Assembly (NCBI GenBank): GCA_052400625.1
Contig: JBQTGH010000001.1
Length of the DNA: 64,000 bases
Source of the DNA: Thermophagus sp052400625
GTDB taxonomy: Bacteria; Bacteroidota; Bacteroidia; Bacteroidales; Marinilabiliaceae
Strand: one strand, 5' to 3'
In this document: piece by piece, positions 27,410 to 36,985 of the stretch
Layout of the letters: each line of letters opens with the position of its first letter
Position numbering within the stretch: the first letter of the stretch is position 1
Program-made: the position numbers and the translations under genes
The notes under the pieces: model-generated
The model's input: only the letters and a program-made list of their open reading frames with translations
What the model was told of the DNA's origin: nothing
Databases searched by the model: none

Positions 27410-27575
27410 TGCTAAATCCAGCATATAACATGGAAGGCAGAAAGCGGAATTGGAACGGTATAAATTCGCAACCTAAAGAACTAATAGGATAAGACAGACC
27501 CCTTCAGACGAATACAATACATTGATGGAAATGCCACAACAACTCATCACATAGTAATCGTTATCAAATTTTAAC

Positions 27576-27606
27576 GTTGAAGAGTCGTTGTTTTTTTATA
27601 TTTTTG
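27576..27606 (+). promoter_or_regulatory. Bacteroidota promoter of the Crp/Fnr regulator gene
   Basis: GTTG at 27576-27579 and TATTTTTG at 27599-27606 are 19 bp apart, matching TTG-N19-TAnnTTTG. The start codon follows 38 bp later. No obvious Crp/Fnr palindrome overlaps it. Confidence 0.7.
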
Positions 27607-27644
27607 ACTGTTTTAAAACATTGTTATAGAACACAGATCATGCA

Positions 27645-28349
27645 ATGGTGACAGAGAAAGGAACACTTCGGGAACTTACAATAAAAGACATTCCACAACT
27701 ATATGATGTGTTAACACCAGAAGAACAAACTTATCTCCTGGAGAACCACACGACTATTAAATACCGGAAAAATCAAATCATTTACCAGGAAGGAGAATGG
27801 CCCACGGGGCTACTGTGCATCGGTGCCGGCAAAGTTAAGATTTATAAAGAAGGGATGATGGGACGCGACCAGATTGTCAGAATGGCCTCCGGCCCTGGAT
27901 TTATTGGTTATCGGGCATTATTTGCCAACGAACGACATATTGCTTCTGCCGTGGTTTTTGAACCATGCGTTATCTTTCATGTGGCAAGAGATGTGATCAT
28001 GAAACTAATGAAAACAAACAATGATTTGTGTATGAACATCATCAAATCATTTGCCACAGAGTTGGGCTTTGCCCGCTTCAGAACCGTTTCGCTGACACAA
28101 AAACACATTAGGGGCCGGCTTGCCGAAAGCCTCCTTGTTTTACGTGACATTTACGGGTATGAAGATGACAATTGCACCTTGAAAATATACTTATCAAGAG
28201 AAGATCTGGCGAACTTTTCAAACATGACCGCTTCCAATGCCATCCGTACTCTAACCGCTTTTGCCAAAGAAAAACTTTTGACCGTTGACGGGCGCATTAT
28301 TCGCATCCTTGATGAGAAGAAACTGGAACGAATCTCCAGACTCGGTTAA
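27645..28349 (+). CDS. Crp/Fnr family transcriptional regulator
   Basis: A 234-residue regulator with an N-terminal cyclic-nucleotide-binding-like beta roll (about 18-130; IIYQEGEWPTGLLCIGAGKVKIYKEG), a dimerisation helix and a C-terminal winged helix (about 165-230; LSREDLANFSNMTASNAIRTLTAFAKEKLL). It lacks the N-terminal Cys cluster of Fnr, and the cAMP-contacting residues are not conserved, so its signal is unknown. The TASNAIRTL recognition helix resembles TxExxxRxL of Crp. It stands alone under its own promoter and converges on murF-alr, whose end is 3 bp away. Confidence 0.92.
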   Translation: MVTEKGTLRELTIKDIPQLYDVLTPEEQTYLLENHTTIKYRKNQIIYQEGEWPTGLLCIGAGKVKIYKEGMMGRDQIVRMASGPGFIGYRALFANERHIASAVVFEPCVIFHVARDVIMKLMKTNNDLCMNIIKSFATELGFARFRTVSLTQKHIRGRLAESLLVLRDIYGYEDDNCTLKIYLSREDLANFSNMTASNAIRTLTAFAKEKLLTVDGRIIRILDEKKLERISRLG

Positions 28350-28351
28350 AC

Positions 28352-30817
28352 TTATTCCCGGTAATACACTCTTACCACCCGACGCGAAATACCGGTTAGG
28401 ACTTCATATGGAATGGTTCCCAGCAGGCGGGCCATTTCCGTAACCGGGTAATTGTCCCCGAAGACGATAACTTCATCCCCTTCAACGGCATCTAGATCCG
28501 TCAGATCCACCATACACATATCCATACAAATATTACCGACAATAGGTGCTCGTCGGCCTCTGATCAACATTCGGCCTTTCCCGTTACTTAAACGACGGTT
28601 TAAACCATCGGCATAGCCCACTGGCACAATACCGATTTTCCCGTCGCGTCCCAGATTGCCGGCACGATTATACCCTATGGTATCTCCCGCTGCGACAGCT
28701 CTTATCTGGGATATAAAGGATTTCAGGGTGATGACATTACGTAAGGCCTCAATTTTTCCGGCACCAATACCATAAAGGCCAATGCCCAGACGAACCATAT
28801 CAAATTGAGCCTCCGGGAACCGCTCAATGCCAGCACTGTTAAGAATGTGCATCCAGAAATCGGTATTCAGCCCACCTTTCAGTCTTTCGCATACGGCCTT
28901 AAACAGATGGATCTGACTTTTGGTAAAGTCGTCATGGTTGGCATCATCACTACCGGCCAGATGCGAAAACACCGATTTAATCTTTAAATCCGGTTTTTGT
29001 TTCATTCGACCTATCAACTCTTCAATCTCATCTTCCGAAAATCCCATCCGATGCATTCCCGTATCAATTTTCAAATGAACCGCAACCTGGTGTCTGTTTT
29101 CGGATTGTACAACCCTGTGGAACGCTTCCAGTACTCTGAAATTGTATATTTCAGGTTCAAGATTATAATCGATCATTTGCCCGAAACTTTTCTCTTCGGG
29201 ATTCATAACTATTATAGGAACACTTATTCCCGCACGTCGCAACTCTACCCCTTCATCAGCAAAGGCCACGCCCAGGTAATCAATATTCTGATATTGCAAT
29301 GCGGCGGCTATCTCATATGAACCGCTTCCGTACGAGAAGGCTTTTACCATTGCCAAAACCCGGGTTTCGGGTTTCAACAACCGACGATACTGATTCAAAT
29401 TGTGAGTCAAGGCATCCAGGTTAATCTCCATCACCGTAGCATGTCGCTTTAACTCCAACTGCTGAACCACACGCTCAAAAGAAAAACGCCGTGATCCTTT
29501 TACCAAGATGGCTTCTTCTCGAAACCGAAAAGAGGAAATAGCCTTCAACAGATCTTCAGTGGTTTCAAAAAATCGGGCTTCGCCCCCAAACAATGAAGCA
29601 TGCCGCATTAACGATGAACCAACACCAATAAACCGATCGATTTCTTTTTCCTTTATTAAGTTGGCAACAAGTGGATAAAGGTCATCATCCGGCAACCCGG
29701 TTTGTAATAAATCGGAGAGAATAACGGTCCTGTTGACGCCCTTCTTCCGGCTTTGCTGCACCAAAAAATCAAGAGCCATCTCCAAAGAGGTTATATCCGA
29801 GTTATAGGTATCATTGATGAGCAAATTGTGATTAATCCCTTCTTTTTGTTCCAACCTCATTGCCACCGACACCAACGACATGGCTCTTTGTGAAATGGTG
29901 GCAACCGGATAATCCTGATGCAGAAGAAACAAGACCACAGGAAGAACATTCTCCACACTCATCCGGTCGGTAAAGGGTATCTCTATATTAAAGACGTCGT
30001 TTTCATATTTCAGTCTCAACTGTTTATGCTCATTTACATCAGCCACTTCCAGCAACCGAAGTGTAGCTTCCGGAGACCGGCCCCACGAAAGCAATGTTTT
30101 TTCCGGATAATACTGCTTTATGGCAGTATCCACCATCGGTTGATCTGCATTGTAAAAAAGGGTTGTCACATTTTTGAAGAGGCGTAACTTCTCATAAAGT
30201 TTCTCTTCCTGAGAAGCAAAATTTTCCTGATGTGCCTGTCCCAGTGTAGTAAAAAGCCCCATGGTGGGATGAATGATCCGTTCCAGACGTTCCATTTCGC
30301 CCGGAAGAGAGATGCCCGCCTCGATAATAGCCAGATCGGATCGGTTATTCATCTGCCATACAGAAAGGGGAACGCCTACCTGGCTGTTATAGCTTCGAGG
30401 CGACCGTGCCACCAGAAGGTCACCGCCTATCATTTGGGTAATCCATTCCTTAACAATGGTTTTACCGTTGCTTCCCGTTATTGCCAGCACCGGCACCGTG
30501 AAATGTTGACGATGATAAGCCCCGATATCTTGTAGAGCCTTCAACACATCGGGCACCTCAATCCAATTGGCCTTTTCCTTCAACGCAACAGGGAGTTTCC
30601 CTTCTCTAACCACAAAATTACAAACCCCTTTTTCGATCAGCTGATGTAAAAATTGATGTCCGTCGTGTCTGTTTCCTCGCAATGCAAAAAAGAGTCCTTC
30701 TGAAGCATCATAAACCGACCGACTGTCGATAAACAATCGTGAAATTTGCGAATCCTTTTTTTTAAACAATCTACCTCCGCAGGCTTCTGCTATTTGATCC
30801 AAAGAATATGCTATCAT
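28352..30817 (-). CDS. murF-alr: Bifunctional UDP-MurNAc-tripeptide:D-Ala-D-Ala ligase / alanine racemase
   Basis: A fusion of about 821 residues. The first 450 form a Mur ligase with ATP-binding ITGSNGKT at 113-120 and an ENVLPVVLFLL central motif, making the pentapeptide precursor. The rest is a PLP-dependent alanine racemase with MVKAFSYGSG (PLP lysine near residue 490), HLKIDTGMHRMGF and NICMDMCMVDLTD, producing D-Ala. This domain fusion is normal in Bacteroidota. The ATG at 30817 is chosen because it overlaps the tdk stop as ATGA; the longer frame begins inside tdk. It is cotranscribed with tdk. Confidence 0.95.
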   Translation of the reverse strand: MIAYSLDQIAEACGGRLFKKKDSQISRLFIDSRSVYDASEGLFFALRGNRHDGHQFLHQLIEKGVCNFVVREGKLPVALKEKANWIEVPDVLKALQDIGAYHRQHFTVPVLAITGSNGKTIVKEWITQMIGGDLLVARSPRSYNSQVGVPLSVWQMNNRSDLAIIEAGISLPGEMERLERIIHPTMGLFTTLGQAHQENFASQEEKLYEKLRLFKNVTTLFYNADQPMVDTAIKQYYPEKTLLSWGRSPEATLRLLEVADVNEHKQLRLKYENDVFNIEIPFTDRMSVENVLPVVLFLLHQDYPVATISQRAMSLVSVAMRLEQKEGINHNLLINDTYNSDITSLEMALDFLVQQSRKKGVNRTVILSDLLQTGLPDDDLYPLVANLIKEKEIDRFIGVGSSLMRHASLFGGEARFFETTEDLLKAISSFRFREEAILVKGSRRFSFERVVQQLELKRHATVMEINLDALTHNLNQYRRLLKPETRVLAMVKAFSYGSGSYEIAAALQYQNIDYLGVAFADEGVELRRAGISVPIIVMNPEEKSFGQMIDYNLEPEIYNFRVLEAFHRVVQSENRHQVAVHLKIDTGMHRMGFSEDEIEELIGRMKQKPDLKIKSVFSHLAGSDDANHDDFTKSQIHLFKAVCERLKGGLNTDFWMHILNSAGIERFPEAQFDMVRLGIGLYGIGAGKIEALRNVITLKSFISQIRAVAAGDTIGYNRAGNLGRDGKIGIVPVGYADGLNRRLSNGKGRMLIRGRRAPIVGNICMDMCMVDLTDLDAVEGDEVIVFGDNYPVTEMARLLGTIPYEVLTGISRRVVRVYYRE

Positions 30818-31395
30818 TTCCTTACTACCTTTTTTTGATAACAGTGCCGGCAAACAGCTTCGTAAGCCTCGTCAGCCCCTACTTCCACCAACTTATCGCT
30901 GGTCGATTTGCGCAGGGAGAAATGAGCCAAGTCGCCACAATAAACACAAATGGCATGTACCTTGGTAACATATTCGGCGCTGGCCATCAAAGCCGGAATG
31001 GGCCCAAAAGGATTTCCTTTAAAATCCATATCAAGACCGGCCACGATAACACGAATCCCCTGATTGGCCAATTGATTACAAACGTTGCTCAGTTCCTTAT
31101 CGAAAAACTGAGCTTCATCAATACCCACGACATCAACATTACTGCTCAACAGCAGAATATTCCCTGAACTTTCCACCGGCGTAGAACGAATACTATTGGA
31201 ATCGTGCGATACCACTTCTTCCTCACTGTATCTATTGTCAACAAGCGGTTTAAATATTTCTACCCGCTGACGGGCAATGCGCGCCCGACGAAGGCGGCGA
31301 AGCAACTCTTCGGTTTTACCCGAAAACATGGAACCGGTAATAACCTCGATCCAGCCCCGTTTTTCTGTTTTATCAACCTTGTTCTCAAGAAACAT
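30814..31395 (-). CDS. tdk: Thymidine kinase, type II
   Basis: A 193-residue salvage enzyme phosphorylating thymidine. The P-loop GSMFSGKTEE is at 21-30, VVGIDEAQFFD holds the Walker B and lasso Glu, AGLDMDFKGNPFGPIP contacts the nucleoside, and CVYCGDL with CRHCYQKK form the structural zinc site. Its stop overlaps the murF-alr start. It is divergent from the gene at 31469, sharing a palindromic promoter region. Confidence 0.96.
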   Translation of the reverse strand: MFLENKVDKTEKRGWIEVITGSMFSGKTEELLRRLRRARIARQRVEIFKPLVDNRYSEEEVVSHDSNSIRSTPVESSGNILLLSSNVDVVGIDEAQFFDKELSNVCNQLANQGIRVIVAGLDMDFKGNPFGPIPALMASAEYVTKVHAICVYCGDLAHFSLRKSTSDKLVEVGADEAYEAVCRHCYQKKVVRK

Positions 31396-31428
31396 TAAAA
31401 GAATAATTTATTTTATCATTGCATTCAC

Positions 31429-31444
31429 TACATTTGCAAATGTA
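31429..31444. promoter_or_regulatory. Abutting divergent -7 boxes of tdk and the gene at 31469
   Basis: TACATTTGCAAATGTA is a perfect 16-bp palindrome made of two TAnnTTTG boxes back to back, one per strand. It lies 49 bp from the tdk start and 24 bp from the other start. Only weak -33 elements are seen, so it could instead be a regulator site. Confidence 0.55.
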
Positions 31445-31468
31445 ACGAAAAATGGGCCTCAAGATATT

Positions 31469-32362
31469 ATGGAAAAAGATGCTCTTCTCGAAATAATTTT
31501 GCGCGACCTCCAGGAAGTAGAAACATTGACGCAATCGTTCAAAGGAAAAAACGAAATTTCTAAAGTTTTTTACCGACTTGCTCGAAATAAACTTCACAGC
31601 ATCCTGGATGAAATTGACGTTTTGGAAGAAATTGCCGGCGCCTCTCAAAAGATACCCCAACCACCTGTTCGGGAGGAGAAACAACCGGATATTCCCAATA
31701 CCGAAAAAGCAAATATCAAGGTTCCGGAACAAACTAATACCATCCAACCTCCGGTTACCGCCACCGATCAGGATAAAGTGGTTCCTCAAAACACAAAACA
31801 AAAGGAACCTCAACCCGAGCCTGTAACACCAGAGACAATCGTTAACATCTCTTCTTCGGAAACCATAGATAAAGAACCGCCACACGAAGAAATCAAAACT
31901 GATGTTAATACCTCCGCCGAGACGTCTTCGACCAAGGTGACACCGACTCCTGAGAAGGAAAAAACAGAACCAGAAACACAACAGAATAAAAGTTCAAACG
32001 TTATACAACCAAACGTAACAACCAAAAACAATGGTCGGGTTTTAGGGGAAAAATTGGGAACCAATAAAGCCTCGTTCAATGAGCATATTGGCAAAAATCA
32101 ATCTGACACCCGAAAAAAACGATCTTTGACATTACCCCCTGTTCAGGATCTGAAAAAAGCGCTGGGCATTAACGATCGCTTTTTCTTCCAGCGAGAACTA
32201 TTTGGCGGTAATGCCGATGTAATGAATCAAACGCTGGATCAGCTCAACCAGATGAATGGAATCGAGGATGCCCGTAGTTTTCTGTTGGCCAACTTTCACT
32301 GGGACCCTGAAGAGGATGCAGTGAACCGTTTCCTGGAACTGGTGGAACGCCGCTTCTTGTAA
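31469..32362 (+). CDS. Bacteroidota protein of unknown function with low-complexity linker
   Basis: A 297-residue protein read from the ATG at 31469; the frame is open upstream but there it is antisense to tdk. An N-terminal helical region (1-55) is followed by a Pro/Glu/Thr-rich linker (about 55-200). A conserved-looking C-terminal block follows (about 215-297) with LKKALGINDRFFFQRELFGGN and FHWDPEEDAVNRFLELVERRFL. This C-terminal block recurs in Bacteroidota proteins located beside tdk and rsmI. No catalytic motif is visible. The acidic flexible linker suggests a scaffold or regulatory role, but function is unknown. Confidence 0.8.
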   Translation: MEKDALLEIILRDLQEVETLTQSFKGKNEISKVFYRLARNKLHSILDEIDVLEEIAGASQKIPQPPVREEKQPDIPNTEKANIKVPEQTNTIQPPVTATDQDKVVPQNTKQKEPQPEPVTPETIVNISSSETIDKEPPHEEIKTDVNTSAETSSTKVTPTPEKEKTEPETQQNKSSNVIQPNVTTKNNGRVLGEKLGTNKASFNEHIGKNQSDTRKKRSLTLPPVQDLKKALGINDRFFFQRELFGGNADVMNQTLDQLNQMNGIEDARSFLLANFHWDPEEDAVNRFLELVERRFL

Positions 32363-32393
32363 TCTCTAAATAGACCCAAAAATCAAATGTCAA

Positions 32394-33095
32394 ATGCCGG
32401 GTAAAACCAATTCATCCGAAAAGTCAGGAAAACTTTTTATTGTTCCCACACCTATTGGAAACCTTGAAGATATGACCTTCAGGGCGGTTCGGATTCTAAA
32501 AGAAGTGGATTTTATCCTAGCCGAAGATACCCGCACTTCAGGAAAACTGCTGAAACATTATGATATCAACACCCGGATGTATGCGCACCATAAATTTAAC
32601 GAACACGCTGCCATCGATAAAATAGCAGAGCGTTTACATTCCGGAGAAAAAGCGGCCCTGATATCCGATGCAGGGACACCGGCCATTTCCGATCCGGGTT
32701 TTCTGGCAGTCAGAAAATGTATTGAAGAGGGAATTCCGGTTGAATGCCTGCCTGGCCCTACCGCATTCGTGCCGGCACTGGTAGCAGCAGGATTTCCCAA
32801 TGACCGATTCTCCTTCGAAGGCTTTCTGCCCGTCAAAAAAGGACGTAAAACCAGATTGGAATCCCTGATTTCGGAAACACGTACTTTTATTTTATACGAA
32901 TCACCACACCGTCTGGTAAAAACACTGGGGCAACTTAAAGATGCTTTAGGAAATGACCGACAGGCCGCGGTTTGCCGAGAAATCAGCAAAATACATGAAG
33001 AGGTTATTCGCGGAACCTTGGAAGAACTTCAAAGTCACTACACACAAACCCCGCCAAAAGGCGAAATCGTGATTGTAGTCAATGGGAAAAAATAA
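32394..33095 (+). CDS. rsmI: 16S rRNA (cytidine1402-2'-O)-methyltransferase
   Basis: RsmI (233 residues) methylates the ribose of C1402 in the 16S decoding centre using SAM. Family motifs are present: VPTPIGNLEDMTFRA at the N-terminus, AEDTRTSGKLL, HKFNEH, LISDAGTPAISDPG and PGPTAFVPALVAAGFP. It starts 31 bp after the preceding unknown gene, in the same direction, so the two probably share a transcript. The 289 bp up to 33384 show no further gene. Confidence 0.96.
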   Translation: MPGKTNSSEKSGKLFIVPTPIGNLEDMTFRAVRILKEVDFILAEDTRTSGKLLKHYDINTRMYAHHKFNEHAAIDKIAERLHSGEKAALISDAGTPAISDPGFLAVRKCIEEGIPVECLPGPTAFVPALVAAGFPNDRFSFEGFLPVKKGRKTRLESLISETRTFILYESPHRLVKTLGQLKDALGNDRQAAVCREISKIHEEVIRGTLEELQSHYTQTPPKGEIVIVVNGKK

Positions 33096-33384
33096 TTTTT
33101 TTGCCTCTAGACGCAACACGACTTTCCGGTTTTAAGACAAATACCTCAACCATTTTCTTCAATTAAATGGTTAATTTTCACTGGATACTATGGAATTTAA
33201 TCTTTTATAGTGTTATATTTCTAACATCATTTTTCGATATTGACCACAGGGGCATATTGATAATACATTAGATTTCATTATCAAACAATTTATAGCATTA
33301 AAATTTTTAGTTCGCTATCCATCACACACAATATATAAACCTAACTTACAATTGATTAATCTTAAACTCTGAAAAACAAAAAAC

Positions 33385-34257
33385 ATGAACAAAACATTAT
33401 TAGTGCTTTTAATATTGCCATTGCTTTGGCAATGTCAGCAAGGTCCTAGTCGCAAGGAGTTATTAGTTCAAAATGATTCATTGGCAAGAATAACTGCACT
33501 CAAAGACTCTCAGATGAATCAAATGGTTAATACCATTGGAGATATTGAAGCCACGTTAAGGGTAATCAAGGAAAAAGAAAAAATCATTGCCCTTAAAGCC
33601 AGTAAAGGCGAAACCAAGGGGGATGCAGCCGAACAAATCAATGAAGACATCCGGCTGATATATGACCTGATGGTTCAAAACAAAGAACGAATTGAATCAT
33701 TGGAGGAACAACTGAAACGGTCCGGTGTAGAAAGTGGGCGTTTGAGAAAACTGGTAGTCAGCCTACAGGAAGAGTTACAACAAAGAAATCAGGAAATCAA
33801 AGAACTCAACGAACTTCTCAAAGAAAAGAATGCCGAAATTGACAATATGAATTTTGCGCTCACAGATATGGAGTTAACTCTCGACTCCATGAAAGAGGTG
33901 AATGCCGAAGCCAGAGCTCAACTGGAGGCTACAAAAAATGACATGTACACAGGGTATTATGCCATCGGAACACGATCCGAGCTCAAAGAAAAAAACATCA
34001 TCGATTACAAAGGATTTCTCTTTTTCGGTAAAACAGAAGTGCTCAAAGAGCAATTTGCGAAAGACTATTTTGCAGAAATCGATATTCGCCAAACCGACAG
34101 TATCGAACTGTTCCAGCCCAATGTAAAAATTCTGTCCACACATCCGCAGGGATCCTTCACGCTTAGTGAACAGGAAGATGGTAATCAGGTGCTGGTAATA
34201 AATGATAAAGAACAATTCTGGAGTGTATCCAGATACTTGGTAGTTTTAGCAAGATAG
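33385..34257 (+). CDS. Coiled-coil lipoprotein of unknown function
   Basis: A 290-residue lipoprotein: MNKTLLVLLILPLLWQC gives a signal and lipobox with Cys17. Residues about 25-185 are strongly heptad-patterned and charged (several coiled-coil segments with ESLEEQLKRS and ELNELLKEKNAEIDNM). A compact C-terminal domain (about 190-290) starts GYYAIGTRSELKEKNIID and includes a KGFLFFGKTEVL strand. This arrangement recurs in Bacteroidota genomes without known function; a periplasmic spacer or surface protein is possible. A strong terminator follows. Confidence 0.85.
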   Translation: MNKTLLVLLILPLLWQCQQGPSRKELLVQNDSLARITALKDSQMNQMVNTIGDIEATLRVIKEKEKIIALKASKGETKGDAAEQINEDIRLIYDLMVQNKERIESLEEQLKRSGVESGRLRKLVVSLQEELQQRNQEIKELNELLKEKNAEIDNMNFALTDMELTLDSMKEVNAEARAQLEATKNDMYTGYYAIGTRSELKEKNIIDYKGFLFFGKTEVLKEQFAKDYFAEIDIRQTDSIELFQPNVKILSTHPQGSFTLSEQEDGNQVLVINDKEQFWSVSRYLVVLAR

Positions 34258-34283
34258 AATATTTCCAACACTTTATTTAACTT

Positions 34284-34320
34284 TCGGCCCCCGAGAAGAA
34301 TAACGTTCTCTGGGGCCGAA
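34284..34320 (+). terminator. Terminator after the coiled-coil lipoprotein gene
   Basis: TTCGGCCCCcGAGAA pairs with TTCTCtGGGGCCGAA, a 14-bp stem with one mismatch and a 7-nt loop, followed by ACATTTTT. Only 25 bp separate it from the next start, so it may also limit read-through into the HAD gene. Confidence 0.82.
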
Positions 34321-34345
34321 ACATTTTTAAAACAATTCAAAATTT

Positions 34346-35044
34346 ATGACAATACCATACAAACATCTCTTTTTTGATCTCGATCACACCATCTGGGATT
34401 TTGATGCCAACCAAGCACTAACACTTAAAAAGCTGTTTGAAAAGTATCACCTTGGAAATCACTTTAAAGATTTTGACAACTTTTTCCAGAGATACTCCCC
34501 CATCAATGAACGGCTATGGAGAGATTATCAGTACGGACGAATTTCCAAAAAAGAATTAAAAATAGGGCGTTTCTACCAAACGTTTAGAAGTGTTGGGGTC
34601 GATGATTTTGCTATGGCCGAAAGATTCTCAGAAGACTTTGTCACCAACAATTCAAAGGAAACCAATGTTATCCCTCATGCTTTTGAACTTCTGAACTACC
34701 TGCAGCAAAAAAAATATCATTTATATATTATTACCAACGGTTTCCGGGAAACCCAATATTCAAAACTGGAAAAAAGCGGGCTGGCCCCCTATTTTGAAAA
34801 AACTTTCATCTCAGAAGATATTGGTGTAAACAAGCCGAACCCTGCATTTTTTGAATATTCCCTCAAGAATGCCAAAGCTTCCAAAAACGAAAGCCTAGTG
34901 ATTGGAGACAGCCTGGAGAACGACATCAAAGGGGCTCGTAATTCGGGTATTGATCAAGTATTTTTTAACCCGAAAAGAAAACCTCACGACGAAGAAGTTT
35001 TTAAAGAAATAACATCGCTGAAAGAGTTAATAGAATGGCTCTAA
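34346..35044 (+). CDS. YjjG-like HAD family nucleotidase/hydrolase
   Basis: A 232-residue HAD superfamily phosphatase. Motif I FDLDHTIWDFD has the nucleophile Asp11 and acid/base Asp13, motif II is ITNGF, motif III includes the Lys in GVNKPNPAFFEYS, and motif IV is IGDSLENDIKGARNSG. The insertion between motif I and II is an all-helical C1 cap. The YjjG subgroup removes phosphate from dUMP, dTMP and modified pyrimidine nucleotides. It is enclosed by terminators on both sides, so it is probably a one-gene unit. Confidence 0.9.
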   Translation: MTIPYKHLFFDLDHTIWDFDANQALTLKKLFEKYHLGNHFKDFDNFFQRYSPINERLWRDYQYGRISKKELKIGRFYQTFRSVGVDDFAMAERFSEDFVTNNSKETNVIPHAFELLNYLQQKKYHLYIITNGFRETQYSKLEKSGLAPYFEKTFISEDIGVNKPNPAFFEYSLKNAKASKNESLVIGDSLENDIKGARNSGIDQVFFNPKRKPHDEEVFKEITSLKELIEWL

Positions 35045-35051
35045 AAAATCA

Positions 35052-35083
35052 TTTGAGTTTAGGCCTATCATCCTAAACTCAAA
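35052..35083. terminator. Bidirectional terminator between the HAD gene and dnaB
   Basis: TTTGAGTTTAGG pairs perfectly with CCTAAACTCAAA (12 bp) around an 8-nt loop, with A-rich sequence to the left. The genes on either side converge. Confidence 0.85.
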
Positions 35084-35125
35084 CGATAACAAGGTCGTCG
35101 TAAAAGCCAATTAAACCATGGCATA

Positions 35126-36703
35126 TTAAAAGGGCGCCTCGCTGCCAAAACCGGATGGAGGTGGAACCTCAAATCCATTGGAAGCAGTTCCCTTTCCGGG
35201 GGTCGCTTCCTCTTCTTCATTCATCTTGGAACTAAAGGTCATTGGGGCGGCGGCACCATTCTCCATATCAAAACCGACACCGGAGGTGGGAAGTCCCTGC
35301 AATTCGGGATCTTCGAAACGTGCCAGTTCCTTACGAAAACGTAGTCGCACATCGCCCGTAGCACCGTTACGATGCTTGGCAATGATTATTTCAGCCATAC
35401 CTTCAAGTGAATACCCGTCTGTATCCTCGAAAATACCATAATACTCAGGTCTATGGATAAACAACACCATATCAGCATCCTGTTCAATGGCTCCTGACTC
35501 ACGAAGGTCGGCCAGCTGAGGACGTTTCCCTTCAATTCCCGAGCGATTTTCCACGCCCCGGTTCAGCTGCGACAAAGCCAATATGGGGATATCCAACTCC
35601 TTGGCAAGGCCTTTTAATGAGCGGGAAATCATACTAACTTCCTGCTCACGGCTTCCGGGGTTCATCCCCGAGGCACTCATCAACTGCAAGTAGTCAATAA
35701 TGACCACCTGAATATCGTGCTGTTTTTTCAGCCGACGACATTTGGCCCTTAATTCAAAGATAGATAGACCGGGCGTATCATCCACATAGATGGGGGCTCC
35801 CATTAGAGAATGAATTTTTGTATCGAGCTGCTCCCATTCGAAAGGTGCCAGATTTCCATTTTTGATTTTTTCGCCGGGAATTTCCGTTTCCGATACGATC
35901 AAACGATTCACCAGCTGAACATTAGACATCTCCAGAGAAAAGAGTGCCACCGGCGCCTGATGGGACACCGCCATATTTCGTGCCATCGACAACACAAAGG
36001 CCGTTTTCCCCATCGCCGGACGAGCTGCAATAATCACCAGGTCGGAAGCCTGCCATCCCGAAGTAATCCGATCCAGACCGGTAAAGCCGGAAGGAACACC
36101 GCTTAACCCATCCTTACGATTCCCGGCTTCCCGAATGCGATCAATCGACTCCTGTATGACCGGATCAATTTGTGTCACCTCCTTCTTCATGGAGCCTTGA
36201 GAAAGCAGAAAAAAGCTGTTTTCTGCCTCATCCAGCAGGTCGTTAACATCGATCGACTCATCATAGGAGCGGGTCTGCAAATCACTCGAAATGCGAATCA
36301 TTTCCCGCTGAAGATACTTCTGCCAAATGATTCGTGCATGATATTCAATATGAGCGGCAGAAGCGACACGACTGGTTAATTGGGAAACGTAAAAAGCGCC
36401 GCCAACCTCCTCAATCTTATCCATCTTCTTTAACTCTTCCGTAACAGTAAGGATGTCGACCGGTTGCTCGTGGTAAAACAAATTGGCTATGGCCTGAAAT
36501 ATGTACTGATGTGCTTCTTTATAAAAGCATTCTGCCTTCAGCAATTCCGAAACGTTGATAAAGGCATCTTTTTCCAGCAAAAGTGCTCCCAAAACAGCCT
36601 CTTCTACTTCCACGGCCTGGGGAGGCATCTTTCCCATGTCTACATCCATTTGGGCAGGTGTCTTGCTTCTTGGTTTGTTATTCCCGTAATTTTTTTGAGC
36701 CAT
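35126..36703 (-). CDS. dnaB: Replicative DNA helicase
   Basis: DnaB (525 residues) is the hexameric helicase at the replication fork. The N-terminal helical domain (about 25-130; PPQAVEVEEAVLGALLLEKDAF) is followed by the RecA-like motor with IIAARPAMGKTAF (Walker A), VVIIDYLQLM (Walker B) and SRSLKGLAKELDIPILALSQLNRGVE. The acidic, Gly/Pro-rich tail of about 45 residues is typical of the phylum. It is transcribed alone. Confidence 0.97.
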   Translation of the reverse strand: MAQKNYGNNKPRSKTPAQMDVDMGKMPPQAVEVEEAVLGALLLEKDAFINVSELLKAECFYKEAHQYIFQAIANLFYHEQPVDILTVTEELKKMDKIEEVGGAFYVSQLTSRVASAAHIEYHARIIWQKYLQREMIRISSDLQTRSYDESIDVNDLLDEAENSFFLLSQGSMKKEVTQIDPVIQESIDRIREAGNRKDGLSGVPSGFTGLDRITSGWQASDLVIIAARPAMGKTAFVLSMARNMAVSHQAPVALFSLEMSNVQLVNRLIVSETEIPGEKIKNGNLAPFEWEQLDTKIHSLMGAPIYVDDTPGLSIFELRAKCRRLKKQHDIQVVIIDYLQLMSASGMNPGSREQEVSMISRSLKGLAKELDIPILALSQLNRGVENRSGIEGKRPQLADLRESGAIEQDADMVLFIHRPEYYGIFEDTDGYSLEGMAEIIIAKHRNGATGDVRLRFRKELARFEDPELQGLPTSGVGFDMENGAAAPMTFSSKMNEEEEATPGKGTASNGFEVPPPSGFGSEAPF

Positions 36704-36751
36704 AATAATACTACGCTATTCACGAATTATCTCATCCTCATTTGTCTCGAA

Positions 36752-36759
36752 CAAAATTA
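36752..36759 (-). promoter_or_regulatory. -7 box of dnaB
   Basis: Reads TAATTTTG on the minus strand, matching TAnnTTTG, 49 bp upstream of the dnaB start. No clear -33 box. Confidence 0.45.
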
Positions 36760-36857
36760 AGGACGCCTCTTAATCTTTTTAAAAATTGAAGAGCCAAAGG
36801 AAAACAAAGTTAGAAAATTTTCAAGCAGGAAACCATTAAAAAATATTCATAAAAAAT

Positions 36858-36915
36858 ATTCTCCTTTTCCTGCCCTGGACAATAAATGCCGTCATGCGCT
36901 CAGGAAAAGGAGAAT
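36858..36915 (-). terminator. Terminator of the GH5 gene
   Basis: A perfect 15-bp stem (ATTCTCCTTTTCCTG with CAGGAAAAGGAGAAT) around a 28-nt loop, followed on the minus strand by ATTTTTTATG. It lies 71 bp after the GH5 stop codon. Confidence 0.82.
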
Positions 36916-36985
36916 AACTTTTTATCCTTAATGATTCTTAATTATTGATCTCTTAAAATGCTTCAGATCACCCAAACAAAACGAT

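Noticed and set aside
28352..30817. murF-alr as a misassembled fusion
   Set aside because: The fusion is the normal state of these genes in Bacteroidota and the frame is continuous.
31385..31981. 198-codon minus-strand frame rich in Arg, Phe and Cys
   Set aside because: Shadow of the low-complexity linker of the gene at 31469.
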